From contig NZ_QFFU01000009.1 of NCBI RefSeq assembly GCF_003131185.1, positions 1-64,000 of the forward strand: 64,000 bases of DNA, in the 5' to 3' direction. Positions 1-6,697 of the stretch are shown here, piece by piece. Numbering within the stretch: position 1 is the stretch's first letter; each line of letters opens with the position of its first letter. This stretch comes from Pseudomonas ovata. Its GTDB lineage: Bacteria > Pseudomonadota > Gammaproteobacteria > Pseudomonadales > Pseudomonadaceae. Made by a program: the position numbers and the translations under genes. A model generated the notes under the pieces. That model was not told the origin of the DNA, ran no database searches, and saw only the letters and a list, made by a program, of their open reading frames with translations.

Positions 1-507
1 ATCCTCAACACCATTCGTTCGATTGCCGAGCAGACCAACCTGCTGGCGCTCAACGCCGCCATCGAGGCTGCACGGGCCGGTGAGCAAGGCCGCGGCTTTG
101 CCGTGGTGGCCGATGAGGTCCGGGCCCTGGCCAAGCGCACCGCCGACTCCACCGCCGAGATCGACGGTCTGCTGGGCAATCTGGCGCGGCGCACCGCCTC
201 AGTGGCGCAACAGATGCATTCGAGCCTGGAAGTGTCGCAACAGTCGGTGAGCAAGATCGGCCAGGCGCGCACCAGCTTCGGCCAGATCCGCGAGTCGGTG
301 GACATCATCCGCGACATGAACACCCAGATCGCCACGGCGGCCGAAGAACAGCACCAGGTGGCCGAGGACATCAACCGCCACATCAGCCAGATTCATGGCG
401 ATGCGCAACTGGTGGTGGAACTGGCGCAATCGGCCCGCACCGACTCGCAGAGCCTGGCGTCGCTGTCCAATGAACTGGATAACCTGGTGCGCAAGTTCCG
501 CACCTGA
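1..507 (+). CDS. Methyl-accepting chemotaxis protein, C-terminal part (5' end outside window)
   Basis: This is the cytoplasmic signalling end of a chemotaxis transducer. The frame is open from base 1 and ends in TGA at 505-507. Near its start it carries the hairpin-tip motif of the family ([19 protein letters not shown]), followed by [15 protein letters not shown] and about 100 residues of heptad-patterned coiled coil. In this family the tip contacts CheA and CheW, and the flanking helices hold methylation sites. The ligand-binding and membrane parts are upstream of the window, so the stimulus is unknown. The protein ends in a basic tail (LVRKFRT) with no CheR-tethering pentapeptide. The family call is certain; specificity cannot be judged. 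Confidence 0.95.
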   Translation: MLNTIRSIAEQTNLLALNAAIEAARAGEQGRGFAVVADEVRALAKRTADSTAEIDGLLGNLARRTASVAQQMHSSLEVSQQSVSKIGQARTSFGQIRESVDIIRDMNTQIATAAEEQHQVAEDINRHISQIHGDAQLVVELAQSARTDSQSLASLSNELDNLVRKFRT

Positions 508-523
508 ACACGTTCGCGATACC

Positions 524-804
524 CGTAGGAGCGCGCTTGCCCGCGACCGGCTGCGTAGCAGTCGTAAAATTGTGGCGTTTCACAGATTTCTGCGAGCGCT
601 GCGCACTCGGTCGCGGTGGTCCGGCATTCCGGCAAGCGCGCTCTCATCAAACACAAAACAACTTATTGATTTTATTGGCTATAAAATTCACACCTGTAGG
701 AGCGCGCTCTGCCCGCGACCGGCTGCGTCAGCAGTCGTAAATTTTCAGCGTTTCCGAGATTTTGCGAGCGCTTCGCACTCGGTCGCGGGCAAACGCGCTC
801 CTAC
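524..804. repeat. Cluster of REP palindromes (two inverted pairs)
   Basis: Two REP units beginning GTAGGAGCGCGC and running into CCCGCGACCGGCTGCG lie at 524-564 and 694-738. Each is followed by an inverted partner, at about 591-645 and 763-804, that contains GCACTCGGTCGCGG and ends in the reverse complement of the start. They fill most of the 361-base gap between the chemotaxis gene and the zinc-ribbon gene. This arrangement is typical of fluorescent pseudomonads, where such pairs are spread by REP-associated transposases. They may also end the upstream transcript. Confidence 0.85.
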
Positions 805-868
805 CAGGGAGAGGGGCCGCTTGGGGGAGGCGTGGTAGTATGCGGCCACTTTTTTCCTGTCGACCGTC

Positions 869-1237
869 ATGTCCCGAAAACCCCTCTTCACGCCGGCCTT
901 CTGGCTGCAGCTTGTCAACCGCTTGCCGTGGCGCAACGCACCTGAAGCGGTAGCGCCCGATATCCCGCCGGCACCGGTTCAAGTCCCGGCGATTGAACAA
1001 GACTTTGCGCCCCCTCGCCCTTCAAGGCCAACGGCCAGAACCAAGGCCAAAACCAAGGCGTCGCCCGCTCCTGCAAAGCCCACGGCACCGGCCTGCCCGC
1101 ATTGCAAGAAGACCATGATCAGCAAGGTCGCACGCACCGGCGCCAACGCCGGCGGGCCCTTCTGGGGTTGCACCGATTACCCGAAATGCCGGGGCATCCG
1201 CGCGATTTTTGCGCCATTGCCGTCAAGGCAAGGCTGA
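869..1237 (+). CDS. Small protein with a topoisomerase-type C4 zinc ribbon
   Basis: The 122-residue product has a proline- and lysine-rich, probably disordered N-terminal two thirds (about residues 30-75, with repeated TKAK/KAS). Its C-terminal module has the form CPHC-x18-C-x5-C, ending DYPKCRG. The CxxC followed by GCTDYPKC is the DNA-binding zinc ribbon found at the C-terminus of bacterial topoisomerase I. It occurs alone in many small pseudomonad proteins, so single-stranded DNA binding is plausible but not shown. The start ATG at 869 is the first in frame. No partner gene is obvious, because REP elements lie upstream and the next gene is convergent. Confidence 0.8.
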   Translation: MSRKPLFTPAFWLQLVNRLPWRNAPEAVAPDIPPAPVQVPAIEQDFAPPRPSRPTARTKAKTKASPAPAKPTAPACPHCKKTMISKVARTGANAGGPFWGCTDYPKCRGIRAIFAPLPSRQG

Positions 1238-1384
1238 GGCTTCGGCACGCAAGCGTAGCGCCGACAGACGGTATGGCCCTGCATGCGCCGAGCACGTGCC
1301 GTGGGATGCGCTGACGCTCAGGCAGATGCTGGCGAAGCGCGCCGGTGCTGTGTGGCGTGCGCCAGTCAGTTTTCATCATTCATT

Positions 1385-1630
1385 TCATTTTCGGGTTGCC
1401 TTCAGCAGGTAGTCATAGGCCTGCTGGGGCGTGGTTAACAACATAGCTTCATCGTCCGAAATACGGATATCGAACTCCTTTTCAATTTCCATAATGATTT
1501 CCAGGAAATCCAGACTGTCAACATCAAAGGTGTCTTTGAATGATTTGGAAAAATTGTCTTTTAAATGAGCTTCATCGATGCCCAGTTTATCGACGATGAT
1601 ACTTATCAACTTGTCTTTTAGATCGTCCAT
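1385..1630 (-). CDS. Acyl carrier protein
   Basis: This is an 81-residue carrier protein. The phosphopantetheine serine lies in DVDSLDFLE, the usual D-S-L motif at the start of helix II, and the rest is acidic and helical as in type II carrier proteins. The ATG at 1630 is chosen because GCAAGG sits 9 bases upstream; an earlier ATG at 1639 has no room for a ribosome site. It is the last gene of the minus-strand biosynthetic operon, 72 bases after the serine-hydrolase gene. Its DNA is visibly richer in A and T than the neighbouring genes, which hints at a separate origin. No acyl-activating (adenylation) enzyme or 4'-phosphopantetheinyl transferase is seen nearby, so loading must be done elsewhere. 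The acyl group it carries is unknown; an amino-acyl or hydrazino-acyl cargo is inference from context. Confidence 0.88.
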   Translation of the reverse strand: MDDLKDKLISIIVDKLGIDEAHLKDNFSKSFKDTFDVDSLDFLEIIMEIEKEFDIRISDDEAMLLTTPQQAYDYLLKATRK

Positions 1631-1702
1631 GATCTGCATCCTTGCAGTGACTGTTTACATGTACCCTTAAGTCTAGCCCCTGCATGCCAGAAGCCGGATT
1701 GT

Positions 1703-2914
1703 TCAATGCCCCATTGACTTATCCATTTCAACGGCCTGAGGAGCGATTGATTCATTTACGGAATAAACCAGGCCGGGACCGCTGTACACCGCACTCACAA
1801 TGCCATCCGCCAACGCCCCCCACGCCCCTGCTACCGCCGTATTGGTCATCACCACCAGGCTCAGCCCAGCCTGCGGATCAACCCAATAATGACAGCCATA
1901 CAGCCCGCACCAGCCCCAGGTGCCGCGCCCTTGCACCTGCTGCGCCGCCACCGGATCGGTGAGCACCGCCGGCCCCAGGCCGAAGCCCCAGCCGGGGCCG
2001 CGGCTGGCCATGGGCAGCTCGCCCAGTGCATTGCCCAGCAGCGCGGCGGTGCTGACGGATTCAAGCAGCGGCGCCCCGCCCTGGCGCAGGCATTCGAGCA
2101 GGCGCAGGTAGTCGTCAGCGGTGCCAAGAAGGCCGGCGCCACCTGAGGCCCATGCCTGGGGCCGGTGGGCACGCCGGGCCGACAGGTGCGCCAGGCCGCT
2201 GTCGAGCCACAGGTTGTCGTAGTCAGCAATGGGTTGCGGTGCGCCGGGGGCATCCTTGTAAGGTTTGGCCAGCGGGCGTTCGGGGTCATCGACAAAGCCG
2301 GTGGCGGCCATCTGCAAGGGGGCGGTCACCCAGCGGGCGATGGCTTGCGCCAGCGACAGGCCGCTGGCCTTTTCGATCACCGCGCCCAGCACGTCGGTGG
2401 CCAGCGAATAGCCCCAGGCGCTGCCGGGCTCGAACCGCAAGGGCACGTGCGCCAGGCGTTGCAGGTTGTCCTCAAGCGTCAGTGGCGAATCATCCAGGCC
2501 ATCGGACACGCCGGCCTGCTGGTAGGCATTGCCCGGCGCTTGCTCAAAGCCATAGCTCAGGCCACTGGTGTGCGACAGCAGCTGCCGCAGGGTGATCGAC
2601 GCCTCGCGGCCATGGCTCAACCGCGGGCGAAAATCGGCCAGCCAGTCGCTGACCTGTTGCGGCAAGCCGAGGATGCCAAGCTCGCACAGGCGCAAGGCGA
2701 CGACCGAGGTGAGCAGTTTGGTCAGCGAGGCCAGGCGAAAGCGCGTGTCGCGTGCCATGGCCAGGCTCGCCTCACGGTCAGCCCAGCCTCGGGCGCTGGC
2801 GTAGCGAACCTCACCTTCATGCGCCAGCAGCAGCACACCGCCCACGATCTTTCCGCTGTCGATGTGCTCGCGCCAACAGCGGTCCAGGCGCTGCAATGCC
2901 TGAGCCTCGCGCAT
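1703..2914 (-). CDS. Serine hydrolase / acyltransferase of the class C beta-lactamase fold
   Basis: The 403-residue product belongs to the beta-lactamase-related PF00144 family. The nucleophile motif is SLTK (in RLASLTKLL, near residue 85), followed by HTSGLSYG. A tyrosine motif YSLATDVLG replaces the YxN of true beta-lactamases and matches the EstB/LovD-type esterase and transacylase branch. There is no signal peptide, so it acts in the cytoplasm and is unlikely to confer antibiotic resistance. The ATG at 2914 overlaps the stop of the alcohol dehydrogenase gene (TGATG), indicating translational coupling. LovD-like members move acyl groups from a carrier thioester to an alcohol or amine, and a carrier protein gene follows. 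A transfer, esterase or amidase step late in the pathway is therefore plausible, but the substrate is unknown. Confidence 0.85.
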   Translation of the reverse strand: MREAQALQRLDRCWREHIDSGKIVGGVLLLAHEGEVRYASARGWADREASLAMARDTRFRLASLTKLLTSVVALRLCELGILGLPQQVSDWLADFRPRLSHGREASITLRQLLSHTSGLSYGFEQAPGNAYQQAGVSDGLDDSPLTLEDNLQRLAHVPLRFEPGSAWGYSLATDVLGAVIEKASGLSLAQAIARWVTAPLQMAATGFVDDPERPLAKPYKDAPGAPQPIADYDNLWLDSGLAHLSARRAHRPQAWASGGAGLLGTADDYLRLLECLRQGGAPLLESVSTAALLGNALGELPMASRGPGWGFGLGPAVLTDPVAAQQVQGRGTWGWCGLYGCHYWVDPQAGLSLVVMTNTAVAGAWGALADGIVSAVYSGPGLVYSVNESIAPQAVEMDKSMGH

Positions 2915-4068
2915 CAGCACCCCCGCACCGCATGGCTGAAGATCTGCTGGTAGCCCTCAGCGCAGTGGCGCACCGGGTTGGTGTGCGAGCAGCCGTCGTT
3001 AAAGGCCATCTGCCCGATCAGGCGCGCGTCGCGCTCGTCGATGCCCAGCGCGGCCAGGGTGTGCGGGATGCCGACGTCTTCGCGCAGTTGCAACAACCAG
3101 TCGAGCACGCCCTTGAAGCCCAGCACCGGCAGGCGCAGGGCGTGCGCCAGTTCATCCATCGGCCGGTGCAGGACCGACTCGTTGGCCAGCAGCACGTAGG
3201 GCATCACGATGGCATTGAGCAAGCCATGGTGGTGGTCATACAGCGCACCCAGCGACTGGGCGATGGCGTGCACGCCACCCAGCCCGCGCTGAAAGGCCGC
3301 CGCGCCCAGGCTGGAAGCCACCAGCATCTGCTCGCGGGCTTCCAGGTCCTGACCATCCGCCACAACGCGTGGCAGGTGCTGCTGGAGCATCTGCAGGCCC
3401 TTGAGCGCCACGGCCTCGGCCATCGGGTGCCAGACCGGCGAGCACCAGGCCTCCAGGCAATGGGTCAGCGCATCCATGCCGGTGGCGGCGGTCAGGTGCC
3501 TGGGCAGGCTGAGGGTCAGGCGCGCATCAAGGATCGCCACCCTGGGCATCATGCGCAGATGCAGGAGGGTGCGCTTGACCCGGGCCTGTTCATCGGTGAT
3601 CACCGCGGCGCGGCCGACCTCGGAGCCGGTGCCGGCAGTGGTCGGCAAGGCCACCAGTGGCGCGATGCCGTCGGGGTCGGCACGCAAGTGGTTGTCGCCG
3701 ATGTCTTCGAAGTCCCACAACGGGCGCTGCTGGCCGGACATCAGCGCCACGGCCTTGGCCGCGTCCAGCGCCGAGCCGCCACCGAAGGCGATCACGCCGT
3801 CATGGTCGCCGGCCTTGTAGGCCGCCAGGCCCTCGGCAACGTTGCTGCCGGTGGGGTTGCCCTTGACCTGGTCGAACAGCGCGCAGTGGCCCAGTTCACG
3901 GCGGCAGTCGTCCAGTGCCTGCTGGATCATCAGGCTGGCACCCAGGTCACGGTCGGTGATCAGCAGCGGCCGGCGAATGCCGCTGAAACGGCAGGCGTCG
4001 GCCAGTTCCCGCGCCCGGCCGGCGCCGACGCGAATGGAGGTGGGGTAATGCCAGTTGCTGGTGTGCAT
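2914..4068 (-). CDS. Iron-containing (group III) alcohol dehydrogenase
   Basis: The 384-residue product is an NAD(P)-dependent group III alcohol dehydrogenase. The cofactor loop GGGSALDAAKAVAL and GTGSEVGRAAVI are present. The metal ligands fit the family: an Asp in AILDARL, then His residues in GMDALTHCLEAW, GGVHAIAQSLGALYDHHHG and its end. The ATG at 4068 is preceded by AAAAGGAA at good spacing; longer in-frame starts lack this site. It lies in the biosynthetic operon after the exporter gene, across a REP palindrome. In known hydrazine pathways, removal of the lysine-derived part leaves an aldehyde (2-aminoadipate semialdehyde), which such an enzyme could reduce. That role is inference; reduction of a product intermediate is equally possible. 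Confidence 0.88.
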   Translation of the reverse strand: MHTSNWHYPTSIRVGAGRARELADACRFSGIRRPLLITDRDLGASLMIQQALDDCRRELGHCALFDQVKGNPTGSNVAEGLAAYKAGDHDGVIAFGGGSALDAAKAVALMSGQQRPLWDFEDIGDNHLRADPDGIAPLVALPTTAGTGSEVGRAAVITDEQARVKRTLLHLRMMPRVAILDARLTLSLPRHLTAATGMDALTHCLEAWCSPVWHPMAEAVALKGLQMLQQHLPRVVADGQDLEAREQMLVASSLGAAAFQRGLGGVHAIAQSLGALYDHHHGLLNAIVMPYVLLANESVLHRPMDELAHALRLPVLGFKGVLDWLLQLREDVGIPHTLAALGIDERDARLIGQMAFNDGCSHTNPVRHCAEGYQQIFSHAVRGC

Positions 4069-4087
4069 GGGATCGTTCCTTTTAAAA

Positions 4088-4166
4088 CCTGTAGGACCGG
4101 CTTCAGCCGGGAACAGACGACACCATTCCCGACTGAAGCGCATCGCCATCCGATCGGCCCTACACC
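4088..4166. repeat. REP inverted pair inside the biosynthetic operon
   Basis: TGTAGGACCGGCTTCAGCCG is followed after about 25 bases by a diverged inverted copy ending CGGCCCTACA. It lies in the only sizeable gap (129 bases) within the operon, between the LysE gene and the alcohol dehydrogenase gene. It may lower read-through or protect the upstream message, so the last three genes could be expressed at a different level. Confidence 0.8.
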
Positions 4167-4197
4167 AATGAGGGTGTGTGGATTTGCGTTGATCCGT

Positions 4198-4845
4198 TCA
4201 GAACTGCAGCCAGGCCGCCGGCAGCAGGCCCAGCAGCAAACGCAGGCCGAAGGCGACCATGAACAGGCCGGTGACGATGTCGATGGCCTTTTTCATGCGC
4301 TGGTAGCGGGCCTGGATGGCCGGGATGGAGAACAGCGTGGCCAGCAGCACGAACCAGGAAATGGCCAGTACGGCAATGATCGAGACACCGGCGGTGCGCA
4401 CCCACATCGGCAAGCCCGGGGCGGCGACGGTGGTGAACACGCTGGTGTAGAACGCCAGGGCCTTGGGGTTGGTCATGTTGGTCAACAGGCCAAAACGGTA
4501 GGCACGGCCCAGGTTGCCGATGCCCAACGCCTTGATGTCACGCGGGGCCGGCGGGTTGCCGGCGTTGCGCAGGCTCTTGGTGCCCAGCCAGGTCAGGTAG
4601 GCGCCGCCGAGCAGTTGCAGCGCCGGTTGCAGCCACGGCAGTTGCTGGAAGATCAGGCCCAGTCCGGTGGCTGCCAGCAAGGCCCAAATGATGCTGCCCG
4701 AGGCCACGCCCAGGCCGGCGCAGATGCCTTGCTGGCGCGACTGGCTCAGCGACAGTTGGGTGATGACCAGAAAGTTGGGCCCGGGGCTGATGATCAGCAC
4801 GATAAAGGCACCGGCCAGGGCGATAAGCAGGGTGAGTTCGTTCAT
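4198..4845 (-). CDS. LysE/RhtB-family amino-acid exporter
   Basis: The 215-residue inner-membrane protein has about six hydrophobic segments. It carries the family hallmark near the N-terminus, SPGPNFLVITQ, and a second conserved stretch TNMTNPKALAFY. The ATG at 4845 has AAGGAA eight bases upstream. Members export amino acids and small amino-acid-like compounds. Placed inside the biosynthetic operon, it is the obvious candidate for exporting the product or for self-protection. That supports a product that is a small amino-acid analogue rather than a large peptide. Specificity cannot be read from sequence. Confidence 0.9.
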   Translation of the reverse strand: MNELTLLIALAGAFIVLIISPGPNFLVITQLSLSQSRQQGICAGLGVASGSIIWALLAATGLGLIFQQLPWLQPALQLLGGAYLTWLGTKSLRNAGNPPAPRDIKALGIGNLGRAYRFGLLTNMTNPKALAFYTSVFTTVAAPGLPMWVRTAGVSIIAVLAISWFVLLATLFSIPAIQARYQRMKKAIDIVTGLFMVAFGLRLLLGLLPAAWLQF

Positions 4846-4883
4846 GGGGACATTCCTTGTAGAGCGGTCGATAGAATCAGTGT

Positions 4884-6692
4884 TCAGTGGGTTACGGCAC
4901 GCGCGGCGGCCAGGCTGGCCAGGCAGTCGCTGACCGCGCGCCGGGCTTGCAACGGCGCCAGGCACTGTGGGTCCGGGGTGGGCACGTAGTGGTTGTAAAA
5001 GGTGCTGCCTTCCACCGCCGGCCCCAGCACCCAGAGGCATGGGTGCGGTTGACCGTCGCTGCACAAGGCGCGGTTGCCAGGATCGATGGCGATGCCGTCG
5101 GCCGGGTATGGATGGGCGGCGTGAATCAGGCCCTGACGCAACAGGTCGGCCAGCAGCGCATGACGGTTATGCGCCAGGCCGCTGGAGCCGACCCGGGCCT
5201 GGACCAGGTGGTCGACCTCGATGACCGGGCCATGCGGGTCGTCCAGCGCCTGCAGCCAGACCCGGCCGCCCTCCTCGTGCGCCTGGGTGGGCGGCAGCAC
5301 CTGGACCACGCCGGCGTCGATCAGGGCCAGCAAGTCTTCATGGCGCTCGTGTTGCGGCCCGCCGACCAGACGGTTGGAAACGCCGGCGTACAGCGTGTAG
5401 AACGCCAGGGTCGAGTGCGCCTGCAAGCCGTCATGGTCGACCACCGCCCGCAGCACGTCGCGGCAGTCGCGCCAGACCTCCAGCGCCTGGGTCAGCGGGC
5501 TGCGTGCCGGGCCCTGGCGACTGCGCAGCAGGTCCTGGGCAAGCCACTGGCGATACCAGCCGGCGTAGTCCTGCGGCATGCCCTTCCAGCGCTCGATGGC
5601 GTGCCAGTGCGCAGGCTCGAACGCCTCCCATTGTCGGGCCAGCCGGGCGAACAGCGCCTGCCGCTCAGGGGCCTCGACCGCCTGCTGCAAAGCGTGTTGC
5701 AGGTCGATCAACTGTGCAGGCCCGGCCAGTTGCGCGCAGGCCTGGTAGAACACCGCGCGCATTTCGTCCTCGATCAGCGGCAAGACGTCACGGCTGAAAT
5801 CCAGCCGGCCATCGGTGCTGTGGCGGCGCAGTTGTTCAATCGCAGCCACCGTGAAATACCGGCGCGGCCAGGGTTGGCGCACCGAGCCGTCGTGCTGTGG
5901 CCGGGCATGAAACGGCCGGCCACTGCGCGAGTACAGGTACAGGCGCGGTTCACGGCCGCTGGGCAGGTAGCGCCAGCCGGCCAGGCTGTCATCGGCCACA
6001 AAGCGTCCGCCGCGCCCTTCGGTCAGGGTCGCCAGGCAGTCCATGGCGCTGAGCCCCAGGCCCTCGATAGCCACCCGCCGGCCGGGTTCTGGCGGCACCG
6101 GCAAGGCCTGCGCATGCCCGCAGGTGATGAACAGCGCAGCAAATGCATGGCGCTCACCGTCTGCTGTGCCCAGTTGCCAGCCCGCACCCGAGGGCTGGCC
6201 GCTGATCACCCGTTGCACCACATGCCGTACCTGCAGGCCAGGCGGACAGTGCCTGAGCAACCAGCGGTAGCTGTCTTGCAGGTAGCGGCCCAGCAGGCGG
6301 CGCGGCACGAAGTCGCCAAAGCCGATCGGACGACCCTGCCCGCTGTCGTCCAGGTGCCCGCGGGCATCAAGGCGCAGGTCGTGACCCTCGCACCATTGCA
6401 AGAAGGTCGGTCCTGGTGGCCGGGTTGCCGGGTGCGCGGTACAGAACGCCGAGAGCTGCCCGGCCATGGTGTTGAGCATCAGGTAGTCGGGCTGCTCGCT
6501 CAGGTGCAGGCCGCTGCCGGGCGTCTGGGGATCGAAAACGTCGATTTGCAATCTGTGGCCAGGGGCTTGCCGGTAAAGGGCGATGAATTGTTCCAGCACG
6601 CTCAGGCCGCGCGAGCCCATGCCGACGATGGCGATGCGCAAGGGTTCAGGTGTGGCCGCCGGTGCCGGCGCCCGTTGAGTGCCAAGGGTCAT
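4884..6692 (-). CDS. FAD/NAD(P)-binding protein (NAD_binding_9 type), reaction unknown
   Basis: The product of about 602 residues starts with a dinucleotide fold, IAIVGMGSRGLSVLEQF, with a conserved DVFDPQTPGSGLH segment soon after. This matches the FAD-NAD(P)-binding family PF13454 (YdhS-like and biosynthetic-cluster proteins). A second dinucleotide-like stretch, ALFITCGHAQALP, and GRRVAIEGLGLSAMDCLATL follow in the middle, and the last 200 residues are helical. The start is either GTG at 6701, overlapping the stop of the diaminopropionate synthase gene (GTGA), or ATG at 6692; neither has a strong ribosome site, so coupling is likely. Family members are thought to be flavin oxidoreductases or monooxygenases, but few have a known substrate. 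In this operon a redox step on a diaminopropionate- or hydrazine-derived intermediate is a reasonable guess only. Confidence 0.75.
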   Translation of the reverse strand: MTLGTQRAPAPAATPEPLRIAIVGMGSRGLSVLEQFIALYRQAPGHRLQIDVFDPQTPGSGLHLSEQPDYLMLNTMAGQLSAFCTAHPATRPPGPTFLQWCEGHDLRLDARGHLDDSGQGRPIGFGDFVPRRLLGRYLQDSYRWLLRHCPPGLQVRHVVQRVISGQPSGAGWQLGTADGERHAFAALFITCGHAQALPVPPEPGRRVAIEGLGLSAMDCLATLTEGRGGRFVADDSLAGWRYLPSGREPRLYLYSRSGRPFHARPQHDGSVRQPWPRRYFTVAAIEQLRRHSTDGRLDFSRDVLPLIEDEMRAVFYQACAQLAGPAQLIDLQHALQQAVEAPERQALFARLARQWEAFEPAHWHAIERWKGMPQDYAGWYRQWLAQDLLRSRQGPARSPLTQALEVWRDCRDVLRAVVDHDGLQAHSTLAFYTLYAGVSNRLVGGPQHERHEDLLALIDAGVVQVLPPTQAHEEGGRVWLQALDDPHGPVIEVDHLVQARVGSSGLAHNRHALLADLLRQGLIHAAHPYPADGIAIDPGNRALCSDGQPHPCLWVLGPAVEGSTFYNHYVPTPDPQCLAPLQARRAVSDCLASLAAARAVTH

Positions 6693-6697
6693 GGTGA

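Noticed and set aside
524..804. CRISPR array
   Set aside because: The repeats are inverted REP palindromes with no regular repeat-spacer spacing and no cas genes. No CRISPR array was seen anywhere in the window.
1703..2914. Beta-lactam resistance gene
   Set aside because: No signal peptide, YSL instead of YxN, and translational coupling to biosynthetic genes point to an intracellular esterase or transacylase.
2752..4989. Long plus-strand open frame (745 codons) over the hydrolase, alcohol dehydrogenase and LysE genes
   Set aside because: It is antisense to three genes with clear family motifs; its translation is rich in Arg, Gln, His and Gly with no domain. High-GC shadow.
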